DNA of 64,000 nt, taken from Patulibacter defluvii. GTDB taxonomy: Bacteria; Actinomycetota; Thermoleophilia; Solirubrobacterales; Solirubrobacteraceae. Below, piece after piece: positions 15,455-24,133 of the stretch. A program made the position numbers and the translations under genes. A model generated the notes under the pieces. It was not told where the DNA came from. It did not search any database and saw nothing but the letters and a program-made list of their open reading frames with translations. How positions within the stretch are numbered: the stretch's first letter is position 1; the number at the start of each line of letters is the position of its first letter. The stretch spans positions 62,001-126,000 of the forward strand of contig NZ_JAWZSQ010000004.1 in NCBI RefSeq assembly GCF_034096925.1. Reading direction: 5' to 3'.

Positions 15455-17170
15455 TCAGGCGAGGACGTCGACGCGGGCGCCGCCGGGCAGCGGCAGCGTC
15501 AGGCGCGGTCGGGGGTCGAAGTCGGGGTCGGTGGTCGTGGTCGGGGTGGCGTGGGCCGTGGGGCCGGCGGGGCGGGCGTGGTCGCGGTCGCGGCCGGACG
15601 CGCGGTTGCGGGGACCGGAGTCGGGGCCGCTGCCGCCGGGCGCGGCGGCGCCGACGTCGAGCCGGGCGACGTGCAGTCCCTGGGCCTCGAGCTGGCGACG
15701 CAGCTCGCCGCTGGCCTGCTGGAGCGCGCGGGCGGCGTCGGGGCTGTCGGCCAGCACGGTCGCCTCCAGGCCCTGGGCGCCGTGCCGCAGCCGCACCTCG
15801 ACCCCGCCGAGCGCGGCCGGCCGCAGGTGCAGCTGGGCGAGCGTCGCCCGGCGGCCGGCGAGAAGCTGGAGGGCGACGGCGACGGTCGGCACGACGGGGC
15901 CGGTGGGGCCGGTCGGGCCGGCGGAGGTGGTGGGGCCGGTCGGACCGGCGGACGCGGTGGTCGTCGCGCTGGTCGCGAGCGGGGGCGACGGGGTGGCGGT
16001 CGTGGCGGGGTCGGCGGTGGCCCCCGCGGCGGTCGGCGGGCCGGCAGGCGAGGTCGGGGTCGTCGGGTCGCCGGTCGCGGGGCCGGAGTCGACGGCCGCG
16101 CCGGGGAACGGCGAGGCGAGGCCGGAGGCGGACGCGGTCGCGGACGTCGACGAGCCGGCCGCCAGGGTCGAAGCGCCCGCGGTCGCCGGGGCGCCGGCCG
16201 ATGGTGCGGTGCCCGCGGTCGACGAGCCGGACCCCGACGAAGTGGTGCCGGAGCCCGAAGCGGCGGCGCCCGAGGACGCGGGCCCAGCGGCCGACGAGGC
16301 ACCCGCCGCCGACGCGGCAGCGGTGGCCGAGGGGGCGGCCGACGACGCGGTCGTCCCGGCCGAGGCGCCGGCCGACGACGCCGTGCCCCCGGCCGACGAG
16401 GCCGTCCCGGGGGCCGACGAGGCGGCGCCCGTCGGCGAGGCGGCCATCCCGGCCGCGACGTCGTTCGCAGCGGCACGGGCGACGGCCCCGGCGGCCGGTC
16501 CGCCGGCCGGCGGAAGCGTGGCGTCGACCGCCGTCGCTCGTCCGGGCTCGCCGCCGGCGGGCCCGATCGCCGTCGAAGCCGTCCCCGTCGAGCCGGGCAC
16601 CGTCGGCACGCTCGCGGGACCAGCAGCGGTCGCCCCCGCGGGCCATGCGCCGCCCGATCCCGCCAACGCGGTCCCGGCCGCGCCCGCGGACGGGGCCGGC
16701 GTGACCGGGCCGCCGGCGCCGGTCGTCGCGCCCGCCCCGGAGGAGTTCGTGGCGGTCCCGGGGGCCGCTCCGCCGGACGCCGCCGTCGGCGCGGTGGCTC
16801 CCGCGCCACCGGGCAGGCGGTCGCCGGCCTCCGAGCCGGCGACCGATGCCGCAAGGTCCGCTCCCGACCCGTGCGCCGTCAACGCGCCGACCGGAGCGGC
16901 AGGCGGCGCGCCGCTCCCCGGGTCCGGCCCGTCGCCGCCCGCCTCGCCCTCGCCCCCCAGACGCCGCGAGGCCCCGGAAGCTCGCGAGAGATCGCGCCGC
17001 CCCTCCCCATCCCCCCGGTCCAGCGCCCCCGAACGCCCCGCCCGCTCCTCCAGCACCCCGTCGATCCACGCCCCCAGCCCCCCGCCGCCGTCGCCGCGCG
17101 CGGGCGACGGGGCGTCGGCCGGTCGCGGGCGTGGCGCGGGCGGGGTCGCGGGCACCCGCAGGGCGCTCAC
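15455..17170 (-). CDS. fliK: FliK, flagellar hook-length control protein
   Basis: This 571-residue protein starts at GTG 17170, overlapping the transglycosylase stop. Most of it is unstructured and built of Ala, Gly, Ser, Thr and Pro. The C-terminal 120 residues hold the FliK domain: LLAGRRATLAQLHLRPAALG, then GVEVRLRHGAQGLEATVLAD and ELRRQLEAQGLHVARLDVG. FliK measures hook length and switches export specificity through FlhB. The disordered central part fits a molecular ruler. Strong mirror-image ORFs on the other strand are composition artefacts. Confidence 0.92.
   Translation of the reverse strand: MSALRVPATPPAPRPRPADAPSPARGDGGGGLGAWIDGVLEERAGRSGALDRGDGEGRRDLSRASGASRRLGGEGEAGGDGPDPGSGAPPAAPVGALTAHGSGADLAASVAGSEAGDRLPGGAGATAPTAASGGAAPGTATNSSGAGATTGAGGPVTPAPSAGAAGTALAGSGGAWPAGATAAGPASVPTVPGSTGTASTAIGPAGGEPGRATAVDATLPPAGGPAAGAVARAAANDVAAGMAASPTGAASSAPGTASSAGGTASSAGASAGTTASSAAPSATAAASAAGASSAAGPASSGAAASGSGTTSSGSGSSTAGTAPSAGAPATAGASTLAAGSSTSATASASGLASPFPGAAVDSGPATGDPTTPTSPAGPPTAAGATADPATTATPSPPLATSATTTASAGPTGPTTSAGPTGPTGPVVPTVAVALQLLAGRRATLAQLHLRPAALGGVEVRLRHGAQGLEATVLADSPDAARALQQASGELRRQLEAQGLHVARLDVGAAAPGGSGPDSGPRNRASGRDRDHARPAGPTAHATPTTTTDPDFDPRPRLTLPLPGGARVDVLA
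16200..16450 (-). repeat. Imperfect low-complexity repeats within fliK
   Basis: This part of fliK encodes degenerate tandem units of the form G-T-A-S-S-A and A-A-S-G, with repeated GCCGACGAGGC-like DNA units. Such tracts can expand or contract by slippage and would alter ruler length. Confidence 0.55.
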
Positions 17171-17754
17171 GCGGGGCTCCCGCCGCGGCCGAGGATCGCC
17201 TGGACGTAGTGCTGGGTCTCGGCGTAGGGCGGCACGCCGCCGTAGCGCGCGACCGCCCCCGGTCCGGCGTTGTAGGCGGCCAGGGCTTTGACGTAGTCGC
17301 CGCCGAAGCGGTCGAGCTGCTGGCGCAGGTAGCGCGCTCCACCGTCGAGCGACTGGGCCGGATCGAGGGGATCCCGCACCCCCAGGCTCGCCGCCGTCGC
17401 GGGCATCAGCTGGCACAGGCCCTGCGCTCCCGCGGCACTGCCGGCCCGGGGGTCGAAGCCGGACTCCTGCCGCACCAGGTTCGTGAAGACCTGCGGGTCG
17501 ATCCCGTGGCGGGTCGCCGCCTCGCGGATCATCGCCGCGTAGGGGCCGCCGTCCGCTCCCGACCCCGACCCCGACGCCGCCGTCACCCCTGCCCCGGGCG
17601 CCGTCGCCTGGGCGTTGGCCAGCTCGGCGGCGAAGCTCCCGGCCGCCGTCGCCGCTCCCGGTCCCGCCGTCGCCGGCGGCGCCACGACCCCCGTCGCCTG
17701 CTGGAGCAGCGCCTGCAGCTCGGCCACCCGGCCGGCGATCGCGGCGACGCTCAC
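17167..17754 (-). CDS. Lytic transglycosylase (SLT domain), flagellar-associated
   Basis: This 195-residue protein starts at a GTG overlapping the fliJ stop. The N-terminus is a short helix plus an Ala/Gly linker. Residues 90-190 form an SLT/goose-lysozyme-type domain with the catalytic Glu in LVRQESGFDPRAGSAAGAQG, then LCQLMPATAASLGVRDPLDP and AAYNAGPGAVARYGG. No signal peptide is evident. It would cut peptidoglycan to let the rod through. The FlgJ gene at 28978 lacks its own muramidase domain, so the two likely divide FlgJ's roles; export through the flagellar gate is a guess. Confidence 0.9.
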   Translation of the reverse strand: MSVAAIAGRVAELQALLQQATGVVAPPATAGPGAATAAGSFAAELANAQATAPGAGVTAASGSGSGADGGPYAAMIREAATRHGIDPQVFTNLVRQESGFDPRAGSAAGAQGLCQLMPATAASLGVRDPLDPAQSLDGGARYLRQQLDRFGGDYVKALAAYNAGPGAVARYGGVPPYAETQHYVQAILGRGGSPA

Positions 17755-18203
17755 GCCGCCGCCCGTCGCCGGTGCAGGGTCAGCGCCTGCTCGTCGGCCT
17801 GCCGCTGCTCGTCGCGCGCGGCCGCCTCCTGGTGCTCCGCCGCCCGCCGGTCGTGCAGCCGGTCGAGCAGTTGACGGTCGCGGCTGGCCGCCGCCAGCAG
17901 CCCCCGGCGGGCGTCGGTCGCCGTCCGCCGGCGGTCCAGCTCCAGCCGCGCCGCGTCGCGGCCGGCGGCCGTCCGCTCGCTCCACCGTGCCCGCGCCCGC
18001 AGGTCGTCGCCGCTCAGCGGCCCCGTCCACGCCCGCGCCTGGTCGCGCAGCGCGCCCGCCGCCCGCCGCTCGGCGTCGGCCACGGTCCGTCGCGCCTGCT
18101 GCTCGTCCCGCAGCGCGGCGGCGAGCGCCCGCTGGGCCTCGTCCTCCCGACTGGCGCGCAGGCGCCGGACCGGTTCGAGGCGGAAGCGGAAGCCGGACGT
18201 CAC
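17751..18203 (-). CDS. fliJ: FliJ, flagellar export chaperone/coiled-coil protein
   Basis: The GTG at 18203 was chosen over upstream in-frame ATGs because they precede the promoter at 18212-18238, and because GFRFRLEPVRRLRASREDE is the usual FliJ N-terminus. The 150-residue protein is almost entirely charged coiled coil rich in Arg, Ala and Glu. FliJ is the central stalk of the FliH-FliI ATPase. It is separated from fliI by 65 bp that contain the promoter. Confidence 0.87.
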   Translation of the reverse strand: MTSGFRFRLEPVRRLRASREDEAQRALAAALRDEQQARRTVADAERRAAGALRDQARAWTGPLSGDDLRARARWSERTAAGRDAARLELDRRRTATDARRGLLAAASRDRQLLDRLHDRRAAEHQEAAARDEQRQADEQALTLHRRRAAA

Positions 18204-18211
18204 GCCCCGCG

Positions 18212-18238
18212 TGATCGGCCGCCGGCGACCGCGATCCA
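18212..18238 (-). promoter_or_regulatory. Probable sigma-28-type promoter of fliJ (weak -35)
   Basis: The minus strand reads TGGATCGC, 11 bp, GCCGATCA. The -10 box is perfect for the cluster and lies 8 nt before the fliJ GTG, but the -35 box is poor. Confidence 0.5.
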
Positions 18239-18268
18239 GCGCCGCTGGACGGCTGTACGACCGCGATC

Positions 18269-19657
18269 TCACGCCGCCGCCCCGACCGCGTCCGCACCAT
18301 CCGACTCGCCCGCCACCAGCGCTCCCGCCCGCGCCGCCAGGTCGCGGACCGCCGCGTCAGCCTCCTCGGCCGTCGAGCGCTCCTCGGCCGGTTGCCGCAG
18401 CAGCCGCTCGATCGGCTCGCGCATCGCGATCGCCGCATCGGTTCGGGGATCGCTGCCCGGCTCGTAGGCGCCGATCGCGATCAGGTCCTCGCGCTCGCGG
18501 TGGTCGGCCAGCAGCGTCCGCAGCGCGCCCGCCGCCGCCCGCTGCTCGGGCCCCGTCAGCTCGCCGACCAGCCGCGAGACGCTCTGCAGCACGTCGACCG
18601 CCGGGTAGTGGTCGCGGTGGGCCAGCGCCCGGCTCAGCACCACGTGGCCGTCGAGGATCGAGCGGACCGCGTCGGCGATCGGCTCGTTGAGGTCGTCGCC
18701 GTCGACCAGCACCGTGTAGAGGCCGGTGATCGAGCCGGTCGCCGCGGTCCCGGCCCGCTCCAGCAGCCGCGGCAGCTGGGCGAAGACGCTCGGGGTGTAG
18801 CCGCGGGTGGCCGGCGGCTCGCCGATCGCCAGCCCGACCTCGCGCTGGGCCATCGCGAAGCGCGTCACCGAATCCATCATCAGCAGCACGTCGGCGCCGC
18901 CGTCGCGGAACTGCTCGGCGATCGCGGTCGCGGTGTAGGCCGCCCGGATCCGGACCAGCGCCGGCTGGTCGCTGGTCGCCACGACCACCACCGACCGCGC
19001 CAGCGCGTCGCCGAGGTCGCGCTCGACGAACTCCCGCACCTCGCGGCCGCGCTCGCCGACCAGCGCGATCACGTTGACCTCGGCCGTCGTCGCGCGGGCG
19101 ATCATCCCCAGCAGCGACGACTTGCCGACCCCGGAGCCGGCGAAGATCCCCAGCCGCTGGCCGCGACCGCAGGGCACGAAGGCGTCGAGCGCCCGCACCC
19201 CGAGCCCGATCCGCTGGTCGATCCGCGGCCGCGAGAGCGGATCGGGCGGCGGCGCCTCGGTCGGCCGCCGCGGGCCGTCCGGCGGCGGCCCGCCGTCGAG
19301 CGGCGCCCCGAGCCCGTCGAGCACCCGCCCCAGCAGCGCCTCGCCGGTCGCGACCCGGAACCGCTCGCCGGTCGCCGTCACCGCCGTCCCCGGGGCCACC
19401 CCGGTCAGCTCGCCGAGCGGCATCAGCAGCGTGCGGCCGTCGCGGAAGCCGACCACCTCGGCCGGCACCGGCGGCCGCGCGCGACCGGTCTGGAGCGTGC
19501 ACAGCTCGCCGACCTCGGCCCGCAGCCCGGTCGCCTCGACCACCAGCCCGATCACGTCGCGGACGCGGCCGCGGTAGCGGGTCAGGTCGGCGTCGCGCAG
19601 CGCCCGCGCCGGACCGGCCAAGCGCCCGCCGACCACCGCCTCCGGCCCCGGGCTCAC
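18269..19657 (-). CDS. fliI: FliI, flagellum-specific ATPase
   Basis: This 462-residue F1-beta-like ATPase has Walker A GIFAGSGVGKSSLLGMIA near residue 160, catalytic Glu in VGERGREVREF, Walker B DVLLMMDSVTRFAMAQREVG, and the GEPPATRGYTPSVFAQLPRL signature typical of type III ATPases. It unfolds and feeds export substrates with FliH and FliJ. The GTG start overlaps the fliH stop. The C-terminus is a helical substrate-binding domain. Confidence 0.97.
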   Translation of the reverse strand: MSPGPEAVVGGRLAGPARALRDADLTRYRGRVRDVIGLVVEATGLRAEVGELCTLQTGRARPPVPAEVVGFRDGRTLLMPLGELTGVAPGTAVTATGERFRVATGEALLGRVLDGLGAPLDGGPPPDGPRRPTEAPPPDPLSRPRIDQRIGLGVRALDAFVPCGRGQRLGIFAGSGVGKSSLLGMIARATTAEVNVIALVGERGREVREFVERDLGDALARSVVVVATSDQPALVRIRAAYTATAIAEQFRDGGADVLLMMDSVTRFAMAQREVGLAIGEPPATRGYTPSVFAQLPRLLERAGTAATGSITGLYTVLVDGDDLNEPIADAVRSILDGHVVLSRALAHRDHYPAVDVLQSVSRLVGELTGPEQRAAAGALRTLLADHREREDLIAIGAYEPGSDPRTDAAIAMREPIERLLRQPAEERSTAEEADAAVRDLAARAGALVAGESDGADAVGAAA

Positions 19658-20274
19658 GCCGCGCCCCGCTGCTCGCGGACGACCGCCGCCGCCCGCGCCA
19701 GCCGCTCCTCCAGCCGCGCGTCGACCTCGCCCTCGGCCGTCCGCAGCAGCGCGCCGCCGCGGCCGACCCGGCGCTCGGCCTGCACGTCGAGGTGCTCGAT
19801 CCCGCCCAGCTCGGCGGCCAGCGACGCGACCGCGCCCCGCACCAGCTCGAGGTCGTCGGGGTGGACCAGGACGGTCACCCGCCGCCGGTCGACCAGCCCC
19901 CGCAGCGCCCCGCGGACGACGTCCAGCACCCGCCCGGGCGCCGCGTCGACCGCCGCCGCCACCACCTTCTCGGCCAGCAGCAGCGCCAGCTCGATCGCGT
20001 CCCGCTCCAGCGCCTCGGCCAGCGTCCGGCCCTGGTCCTGGACCGTCCGCAGGGCCTCGGCCAGCGCCTCGGCCGCCGGGGCCAGCGCGGCGCGGGCGGC
20101 GGCCCGGCCCTCGGCGTGGCCGGCCACCCAGCCGGCCTCGTGGGCGGCGGCGCGGATCCGCTCGGCCTCGTCGTGGGCGGCGGCCAGCTGGTCGGAGAGC
20201 TCGCGGGCGGTCGGCGCGGGCGGCGGCGGGGCGAGCGCCGGGAAGGCGAACTCGGTCGGGTCGGTGGTCGCCAT
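19654..20274 (-). CDS. fliH: FliH, flagellar ATPase regulator
   Basis: This 206-residue protein has an N-terminal proline-rich part, then a long charged helix (SDQLAAAHDEAERIRAAAHE) and glycine/alanine spacing, followed by a C-terminal globular region resembling the V-ATPase E subunit (IELALLLAEKVVAAAVDA, VTVLVHPDDLELVRGAVASL). FliH is the peripheral stalk that tethers FliI to FliN. Its placement between fliG and fliI supports the call. Confidence 0.92.
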   Translation of the reverse strand: MATTDPTEFAFPALAPPPPAPTARELSDQLAAAHDEAERIRAAAHEAGWVAGHAEGRAAARAALAPAAEALAEALRTVQDQGRTLAEALERDAIELALLLAEKVVAAAVDAAPGRVLDVVRGALRGLVDRRRVTVLVHPDDLELVRGAVASLAAELGGIEHLDVQAERRVGRGGALLRTAEGEVDARLEERLARAAAVVREQRGAA

Positions 20275-20275
20275 C

Positions 20276-21370
20276 TCAGACCACGTCGTCGGCGTCGCCG
20301 CGGCCGATCACCAGCGCGCCCGCGTCCTCCAGCCGCCGCACGACGGCGACGATCCGGCCCTGGGACTCCTCGACCACCCGCTTCAGCTGCGGCGGCTGGA
20401 ACTCCATCTCCTCGCGCAGCAGCTGGGCGCCGCGCTGCGAGAGGTTGGCCAGGATCCGCTCGTGGACCGCGTCGTCGACCCCGCGCAGGGCCAGCGCCAG
20501 GTCGCGCTGCTCGACCTCACGCAGGACCAGCTGGATCGAGCGGTCGTCGAGCCCGGCCAGGTCCTCGAAGACGAACAGCAGCCGCCGGACCTCGTCGGCC
20601 AGCGCGGCGTCGGTCTCGGCCAGCCGCTCGAGCACGTTGCGCTCGGTCGGGCGGTCGCTGTGGTTGAGGATCTCGGCCAGCGACTGGACGCCGCCGGCCG
20701 CGGTCGGGTCCTGCGATCCGACGCTCGCCAGCTTGCCGCGGACGACGCTCTCGATCCGCCGCACGACCGCCGGGCTGGTCTCGCTCATCGTCGCCACCCG
20801 CCAGGCGATGTCGGCCTGCTCGTGCGGCTCCAGCGCGGCCAGCACCTGGGCGGCCAGGCGGGTGTGGAGGTTGGCGATCACCAGCGCCTGGGTCTGCGGC
20901 GACTCGGCGCGCAGGAACGCCACCACCTGATCGGGCGGCGTCCGGCGCAGGAACTCGAACGGCCGCATCTCGATCACCGACGCCAGCCGGCCGATGATCT
21001 CCTCCGCCCGCTCGGCGCCCAGCGACCGCTCCAGCACGTCGCGGGCGTAGTCGACCCCGCCCTCGGCGTAGGACTGGAGCGCGACCGCCAGCGCCGCCGC
21101 CTCGTCGAAGACGCCGTCGACGTGCTCCGGCGGCACCTGGCCGAGCTTGGCCATCTCCAGCGACAGCGCCTCGATCTCGTCCTCGCGCAGGTGCTTGAAG
21201 ACGTCGGCGGCGCGCTCCGCTCCGAGCGACACGAGCAGGATCGCGGCCTTCCGCCGGCCGGGGATCGCCAGCGGCGGCGGCGGGGGCGGCGGCGCCGGCT
21301 CGGCCAGCTCGTCGTCGAAGGCCCAGGGATCGTCCTCGACGACCCGCTGCTGGTGGACGACCTCGCTCAC
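20276..21370 (-). CDS. fliG: FliG, flagellar motor switch/torque protein
   Basis: This 364-residue protein starts at GTG. FliG landmarks are KAAILLVSLGAERAADVFKH near residue 40, the middle ARM segment with EFLRRTPPDQVVAFLRAESP and the EHPQT-like QTQALVIANL, and a C-terminal torque domain with FVFEDLAGLDDRSIQLVLRE and VDDAVHERILANLSQRG. It links the MS-ring to the C-ring and contacts MotA. A proline-rich N-terminal extension of about 30 residues is unusual. Confidence 0.96.
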   Translation of the reverse strand: MSEVVHQQRVVEDDPWAFDDELAEPAPPPPPPPLAIPGRRKAAILLVSLGAERAADVFKHLREDEIEALSLEMAKLGQVPPEHVDGVFDEAAALAVALQSYAEGGVDYARDVLERSLGAERAEEIIGRLASVIEMRPFEFLRRTPPDQVVAFLRAESPQTQALVIANLHTRLAAQVLAALEPHEQADIAWRVATMSETSPAVVRRIESVVRGKLASVGSQDPTAAGGVQSLAEILNHSDRPTERNVLERLAETDAALADEVRRLLFVFEDLAGLDDRSIQLVLREVEQRDLALALRGVDDAVHERILANLSQRGAQLLREEMEFQPPQLKRVVEESQGRIVAVVRRLEDAGALVIGRGDADDVV

Positions 21371-21371
21371 G

Positions 21372-22925
21372 TCACTCCTCCGCCAGCCAGTGCCGGACCT
21401 GCTGCGCCACCCGCGCCGGCTCGCGCTCGGCCAGCTCCTCGATCTGGCGGCGGGCGCCCGAGGCGACCAGCGCCGGCGGCTCCTCGAACGCCGTCGCCTC
21501 GGCGACCGGGGTCACGACGGTCGGCTCGGGCACGAAGTCGCGCAGCGGCCGCGGCCCGTCCAGCTCCTGCAGCCAGCCCGGCGCGGCCAGCGCCTCGCGC
21601 TCGCGGCGACGCAGGTGGCGGGCGACGAGGACCAGGAAGGCGATCGTGCCGAGCGCCAGCACCAGCCACTTGACCCACGAGAGGATCCCGCCGGGCAGGG
21701 TCGCCCCGGCCGGCGGCGCGGGCGGCTTGGCGAACGGCAGCCGCGAGACGACCAGCTGGTCGCCGCGGGCGCGGTCGATCCCGGCGGCGGCCGCGACCGC
21801 ATCGCGGATCGCCGGCACCTGGGCAGCCGGCACCGCGTCGCTGACCAGCACCGAGACGCTCTGCTTGCGGACGCCGCCGGCGGCCAGCTTGCGGCGGGTG
21901 ACGGTCTTGTCGACGCCGAACTCGCGCTCGCCCGAGCGGTGGCGGTAGCGCGAGTCGCCGCCGCCGGCGTTGCCGGTCGCCGCGTAGCCGGGCACGTTGG
22001 CCGCCGCCCCGCTGGCGCCACCGGCGGTCGCCCCGCCCTCCATCTGCTCGTCGTCGGTCTTCTCCTTCAGCGGCACCCGCCGGCGGCCGTAGCGCAGCTG
22101 CTCCTGGGTCGCCTCGTCGGCGTCGACGTCGGCGCTGACCCGCACCCGCGCCTTGTCGGGGCCGACGGTCTGGGCCAGGACGCTGGTCAGGCTCGACTCC
22201 ATCTGCCGCTGGTAGCGCTGGGCGGCGAGCTGCTTGGCGGTCGCCGCACCCCCGCTCCCGCCGCCGCCGTCCTCGCCGCCGGCGGTCGGCCACAGCAGCC
22301 GTCCGCCGCCGTCGGTGATCGCGACGTCGGCCGGCTTCAGCGCCTTGACGCTCGAGGCCACCAGCCGCGCGATCCCGCGGACCGCCGCCGGGTCGGGGTC
22401 GCTGGTGCCGGAGAGCAGCACCGCCGCGGTCGGCTTCGGCGCGTCCTCGCTCAGCAGCCGGTCGTTGGCGTCGGGCAGCACCAGCTGGACGGTCGCCCCG
22501 CCGACCCCGTCGATCTGCTCGATCGTGCGGCCCAGCTCGCCCTCCAGCGCCCGCTGGTAGGTGACCTGCTGCTGCATCTGGCTGGAGCCGAGCTTCTGGC
22601 TGTCGAACAGCTCGAAGCCCTGCTGGGTGCCGCCCGTGACGCCGCCGTTCTCGGCCACGGCGATCCGGGCCTGGGCGACGTCGCGCTTGTCGACGGCCAG
22701 CGCGGTGCCGTTGTTGCGGATCTCGTAGCGGACCCCGCGCTCGTCGAGGGCGGCGGTCAGCTTGCCGGTCTGGGCCGGGTCGAGCGCGGTCACCAGCGTC
22801 GCCCAGCTGGGGCGGGAGGCCAGCGAGAGCAGCAGCAGCGCCACCACCACGACGCCGAGCACGGCGCCGCCGACGGCCAGCCGGCCGCGGGTCGACAGGT
22901 TCGCGAGCAGCTTCGGGAGCGGCAC
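21372..22925 (-). CDS. fliF: FliF, flagellar MS-ring protein
   Basis: This 517-residue protein has a membrane helix near residues 17-37 and a second near 405-425, flanking the periplasmic ring-building domains. Motifs include LVTALDPAQTGKLTAALDER, VDKRDVAQARIAVAENGG, RALEGELGRTIEQIDGVGGA and a FGVDKTVTRRKLAAGGVRK region. The C-terminal tail (LAEREPARVAQQVRHWLAEE) is the FliG-binding segment. It precedes fliG with one spacer base. Confidence 0.96.
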   Translation of the reverse strand: MPLPKLLANLSTRGRLAVGGAVLGVVVVALLLLSLASRPSWATLVTALDPAQTGKLTAALDERGVRYEIRNNGTALAVDKRDVAQARIAVAENGGVTGGTQQGFELFDSQKLGSSQMQQQVTYQRALEGELGRTIEQIDGVGGATVQLVLPDANDRLLSEDAPKPTAAVLLSGTSDPDPAAVRGIARLVASSVKALKPADVAITDGGGRLLWPTAGGEDGGGGSGGAATAKQLAAQRYQRQMESSLTSVLAQTVGPDKARVRVSADVDADEATQEQLRYGRRRVPLKEKTDDEQMEGGATAGGASGAAANVPGYAATGNAGGGDSRYRHRSGEREFGVDKTVTRRKLAAGGVRKQSVSVLVSDAVPAAQVPAIRDAVAAAAGIDRARGDQLVVSRLPFAKPPAPPAGATLPGGILSWVKWLVLALGTIAFLVLVARHLRRREREALAAPGWLQELDGPRPLRDFVPEPTVVTPVAEATAFEEPPALVASGARRQIEELAEREPARVAQQVRHWLAEE

Positions 22926-22932
22926 GGGCGGG

Positions 22933-23235
22933 TCAGACCTGGGTCCGCAGGAGCTCGTTCAGCGCCTCGACCCCGCGGGTCCGCAGGGTCGACGCCAGCT
23001 GCATCGAGAGCTTCGCCCGCTCGGCCGCCATCACCACCGACTCGACGTCGGTCGCGGTGCCGGTGGCCAGCGCCATCGCGCCCTCCGAGGCCTCGGCCTG
23101 GGTCCGTTCCAGCCCGCCGATCGCGCGCGAGAGCAGGTCGCCGAAGCCGCGGCCGTCGGGGGCCGGGGCGGCCGGGGCGGCGATCGCCGCCTGGGGCCCG
23201 AGCACCATGCTCGGGTCGATCGGGGCGATCGTCAT
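22933..23235 (-). CDS. fliE: FliE, MS-ring-rod junction protein
   Basis: This 100-residue protein is predicted mostly helical. The region FGDLLSRAIGGLERTQAEAS and C-terminal LQLASTLRTRGVEALNELLR match FliE, although the family's consensus C-terminus is only partly kept. It joins the rod (FlgB) to FliF. It overlaps flgC by ATGA and is followed by fliF, the standard flgB-flgC-fliE-fliF order. Confidence 0.93.
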   Translation of the reverse strand: MTIAPIDPSMVLGPQAAIAAPAAPAPDGRGFGDLLSRAIGGLERTQAEASEGAMALATGTATDVESVVMAAERAKLSMQLASTLRTRGVEALNELLRTQV

Positions 23236-23672
23236 CGCAGCAGCTCGAGGGTGCGGGTGAACATCTGCTTGGCGCTCTGGATCGCGGTCACGTTGGCCTC
23301 GTAGCCGCGCGAGGCGGCGATCAGGTCGACCATCTCGGCGACCGGATCGACGTTCGGCATCGCCACGTAGCCGTTGGCGTCGGCGTCCGGGTGGCCGGGG
23401 TCGTGGACCAGCCGCGGCGCGCCGGGATGGGCGACGATCCCCGCCACCTCGACCCCGGCGGGCGCGGCACCGCGCTCGATCGCGCGGTCGAGGACCGCGC
23501 CGAAGCCGCCGCCGGCCGCCTCGCGCAGGACGACGGTCTTGCGCTGGTAGGGCCCGCCGGCCGCGGTCCGGGTGGTCTGGGCGTTGGCCAGGTTCTCGGC
23601 CGTGACGTCGAGCCGCAGCCGCTCCGCGGTCAGCGCCGAGGCGCTGACGTCGATCGCGCCGAAGAGCCCCAT
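23232..23672 (-). CDS. flgC: FlgC, proximal rod protein
   Basis: This 146-residue protein has the axial-protein N-terminus GAIDVSASALTAERLRLDVT with AENLANAQTT, a PYQRKTVVLRE strand, and the FlgC motif GYVAMPNVDPVAEMVDLIAA near the C-terminus, followed by SAKQMFTRTLELLR. It builds the proximal rod with FlgB. It overlaps both flgB and fliE. Confidence 0.96.
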   Translation of the reverse strand: MGLFGAIDVSASALTAERLRLDVTAENLANAQTTRTAAGGPYQRKTVVLREAAGGGFGAVLDRAIERGAAPAGVEVAGIVAHPGAPRLVHDPGHPDADANGYVAMPNVDPVAEMVDLIAASRGYEANVTAIQSAKQMFTRTLELLR

Positions 23673-24019
23673 CAGGCCGCCCCCGCCCCCATCGCGTGAA
23701 CCAGGACCTCGATCCGGACCCGGGCGACCGAGACCAGCGCCTGCTGCTCGAGCGCGTTCTTGGCCAGCTCGGCCGACTCGCGGTCGACGTCGACCCCGCC
23801 GCCGTCGGCGCGGACGACGCCGGTCTCGGTGGCGGTCGCGAAGGCCGGCGGCCGGCCGCGCTCGACCGCCGTCCGCAGGGCGGCGTGGAAGTCGACGTCG
23901 CGGCGCTGGTAGCCGGGCGTGTTGACGTTGGCCAGGTTGCCGGCCAGCGCCTGCTGGCGCAGGGCCGCTCCCTGGATGGCGCCTTCCAGCGCCTGCTGCG
24001 TCGGGTCGATGAGGCTCAC
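23672..24019 (-). CDS. flgB: FlgB, proximal rod protein
   Basis: This 115-residue protein has N-terminal IDPTQQALEGAIQGAALRQQ and ALAGNLANVNTPGYQRRDVD, with C-terminal ESAELAKNALEQQALVSVAR. Both are typical FlgB. It is the first gene of the basal-body operon flgB-flgC-fliE-fliF-fliG-fliH-fliI, with a 68-nt leader after the sigma-28-type -10 box. Confidence 0.96.
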   Translation of the reverse strand: MSLIDPTQQALEGAIQGAALRQQALAGNLANVNTPGYQRRDVDFHAALRTAVERGRPPAFATATETGVVRADGGGVDVDRESAELAKNALEQQALVSVARVRIEVLVHAMGAGAA

Positions 24020-24087
24020 GGCAAGGGTCGTCGAGGGCGATGGTCCGTCCGTGGACCTGCCGAGCCCCGTCCCTGGGACGTCCCGGT

Positions 24088-24114
24088 TGATCGGCCGCGG
24101 CCGCGGTTCCTTGA
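24088..24114 (-). promoter_or_regulatory. Sigma-28-type promoter of the flgB operon
   Basis: The minus strand reads TCAAGGAA, 11 bp, GCCGATCA, in the 114-bp gap between the fliT-like gene and flgB. Control of rod and MS-ring genes by a FliA-type promoter is unusual, because in enterobacteria these are sigma-70/FlhDC genes. Confidence 0.85.
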
Positions 24115-24133
24115 GGGCGATCGGCGCGGCCGC

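Noticed and set aside
20303..20310. GCCGATCA on the plus strand in fliG
   Set aside because: The -35 position is not TCAAG-like and a candidate TCAGACCA lies at the wrong spacing. It lies within coding sequence antisense to the operon.
18392..21673. A 1093-codon plus-strand open frame opposite fliI, fliH and fliG
   Set aside because: Same composition artefact; the opposite strand encodes unmistakable FliI, FliH and FliG.
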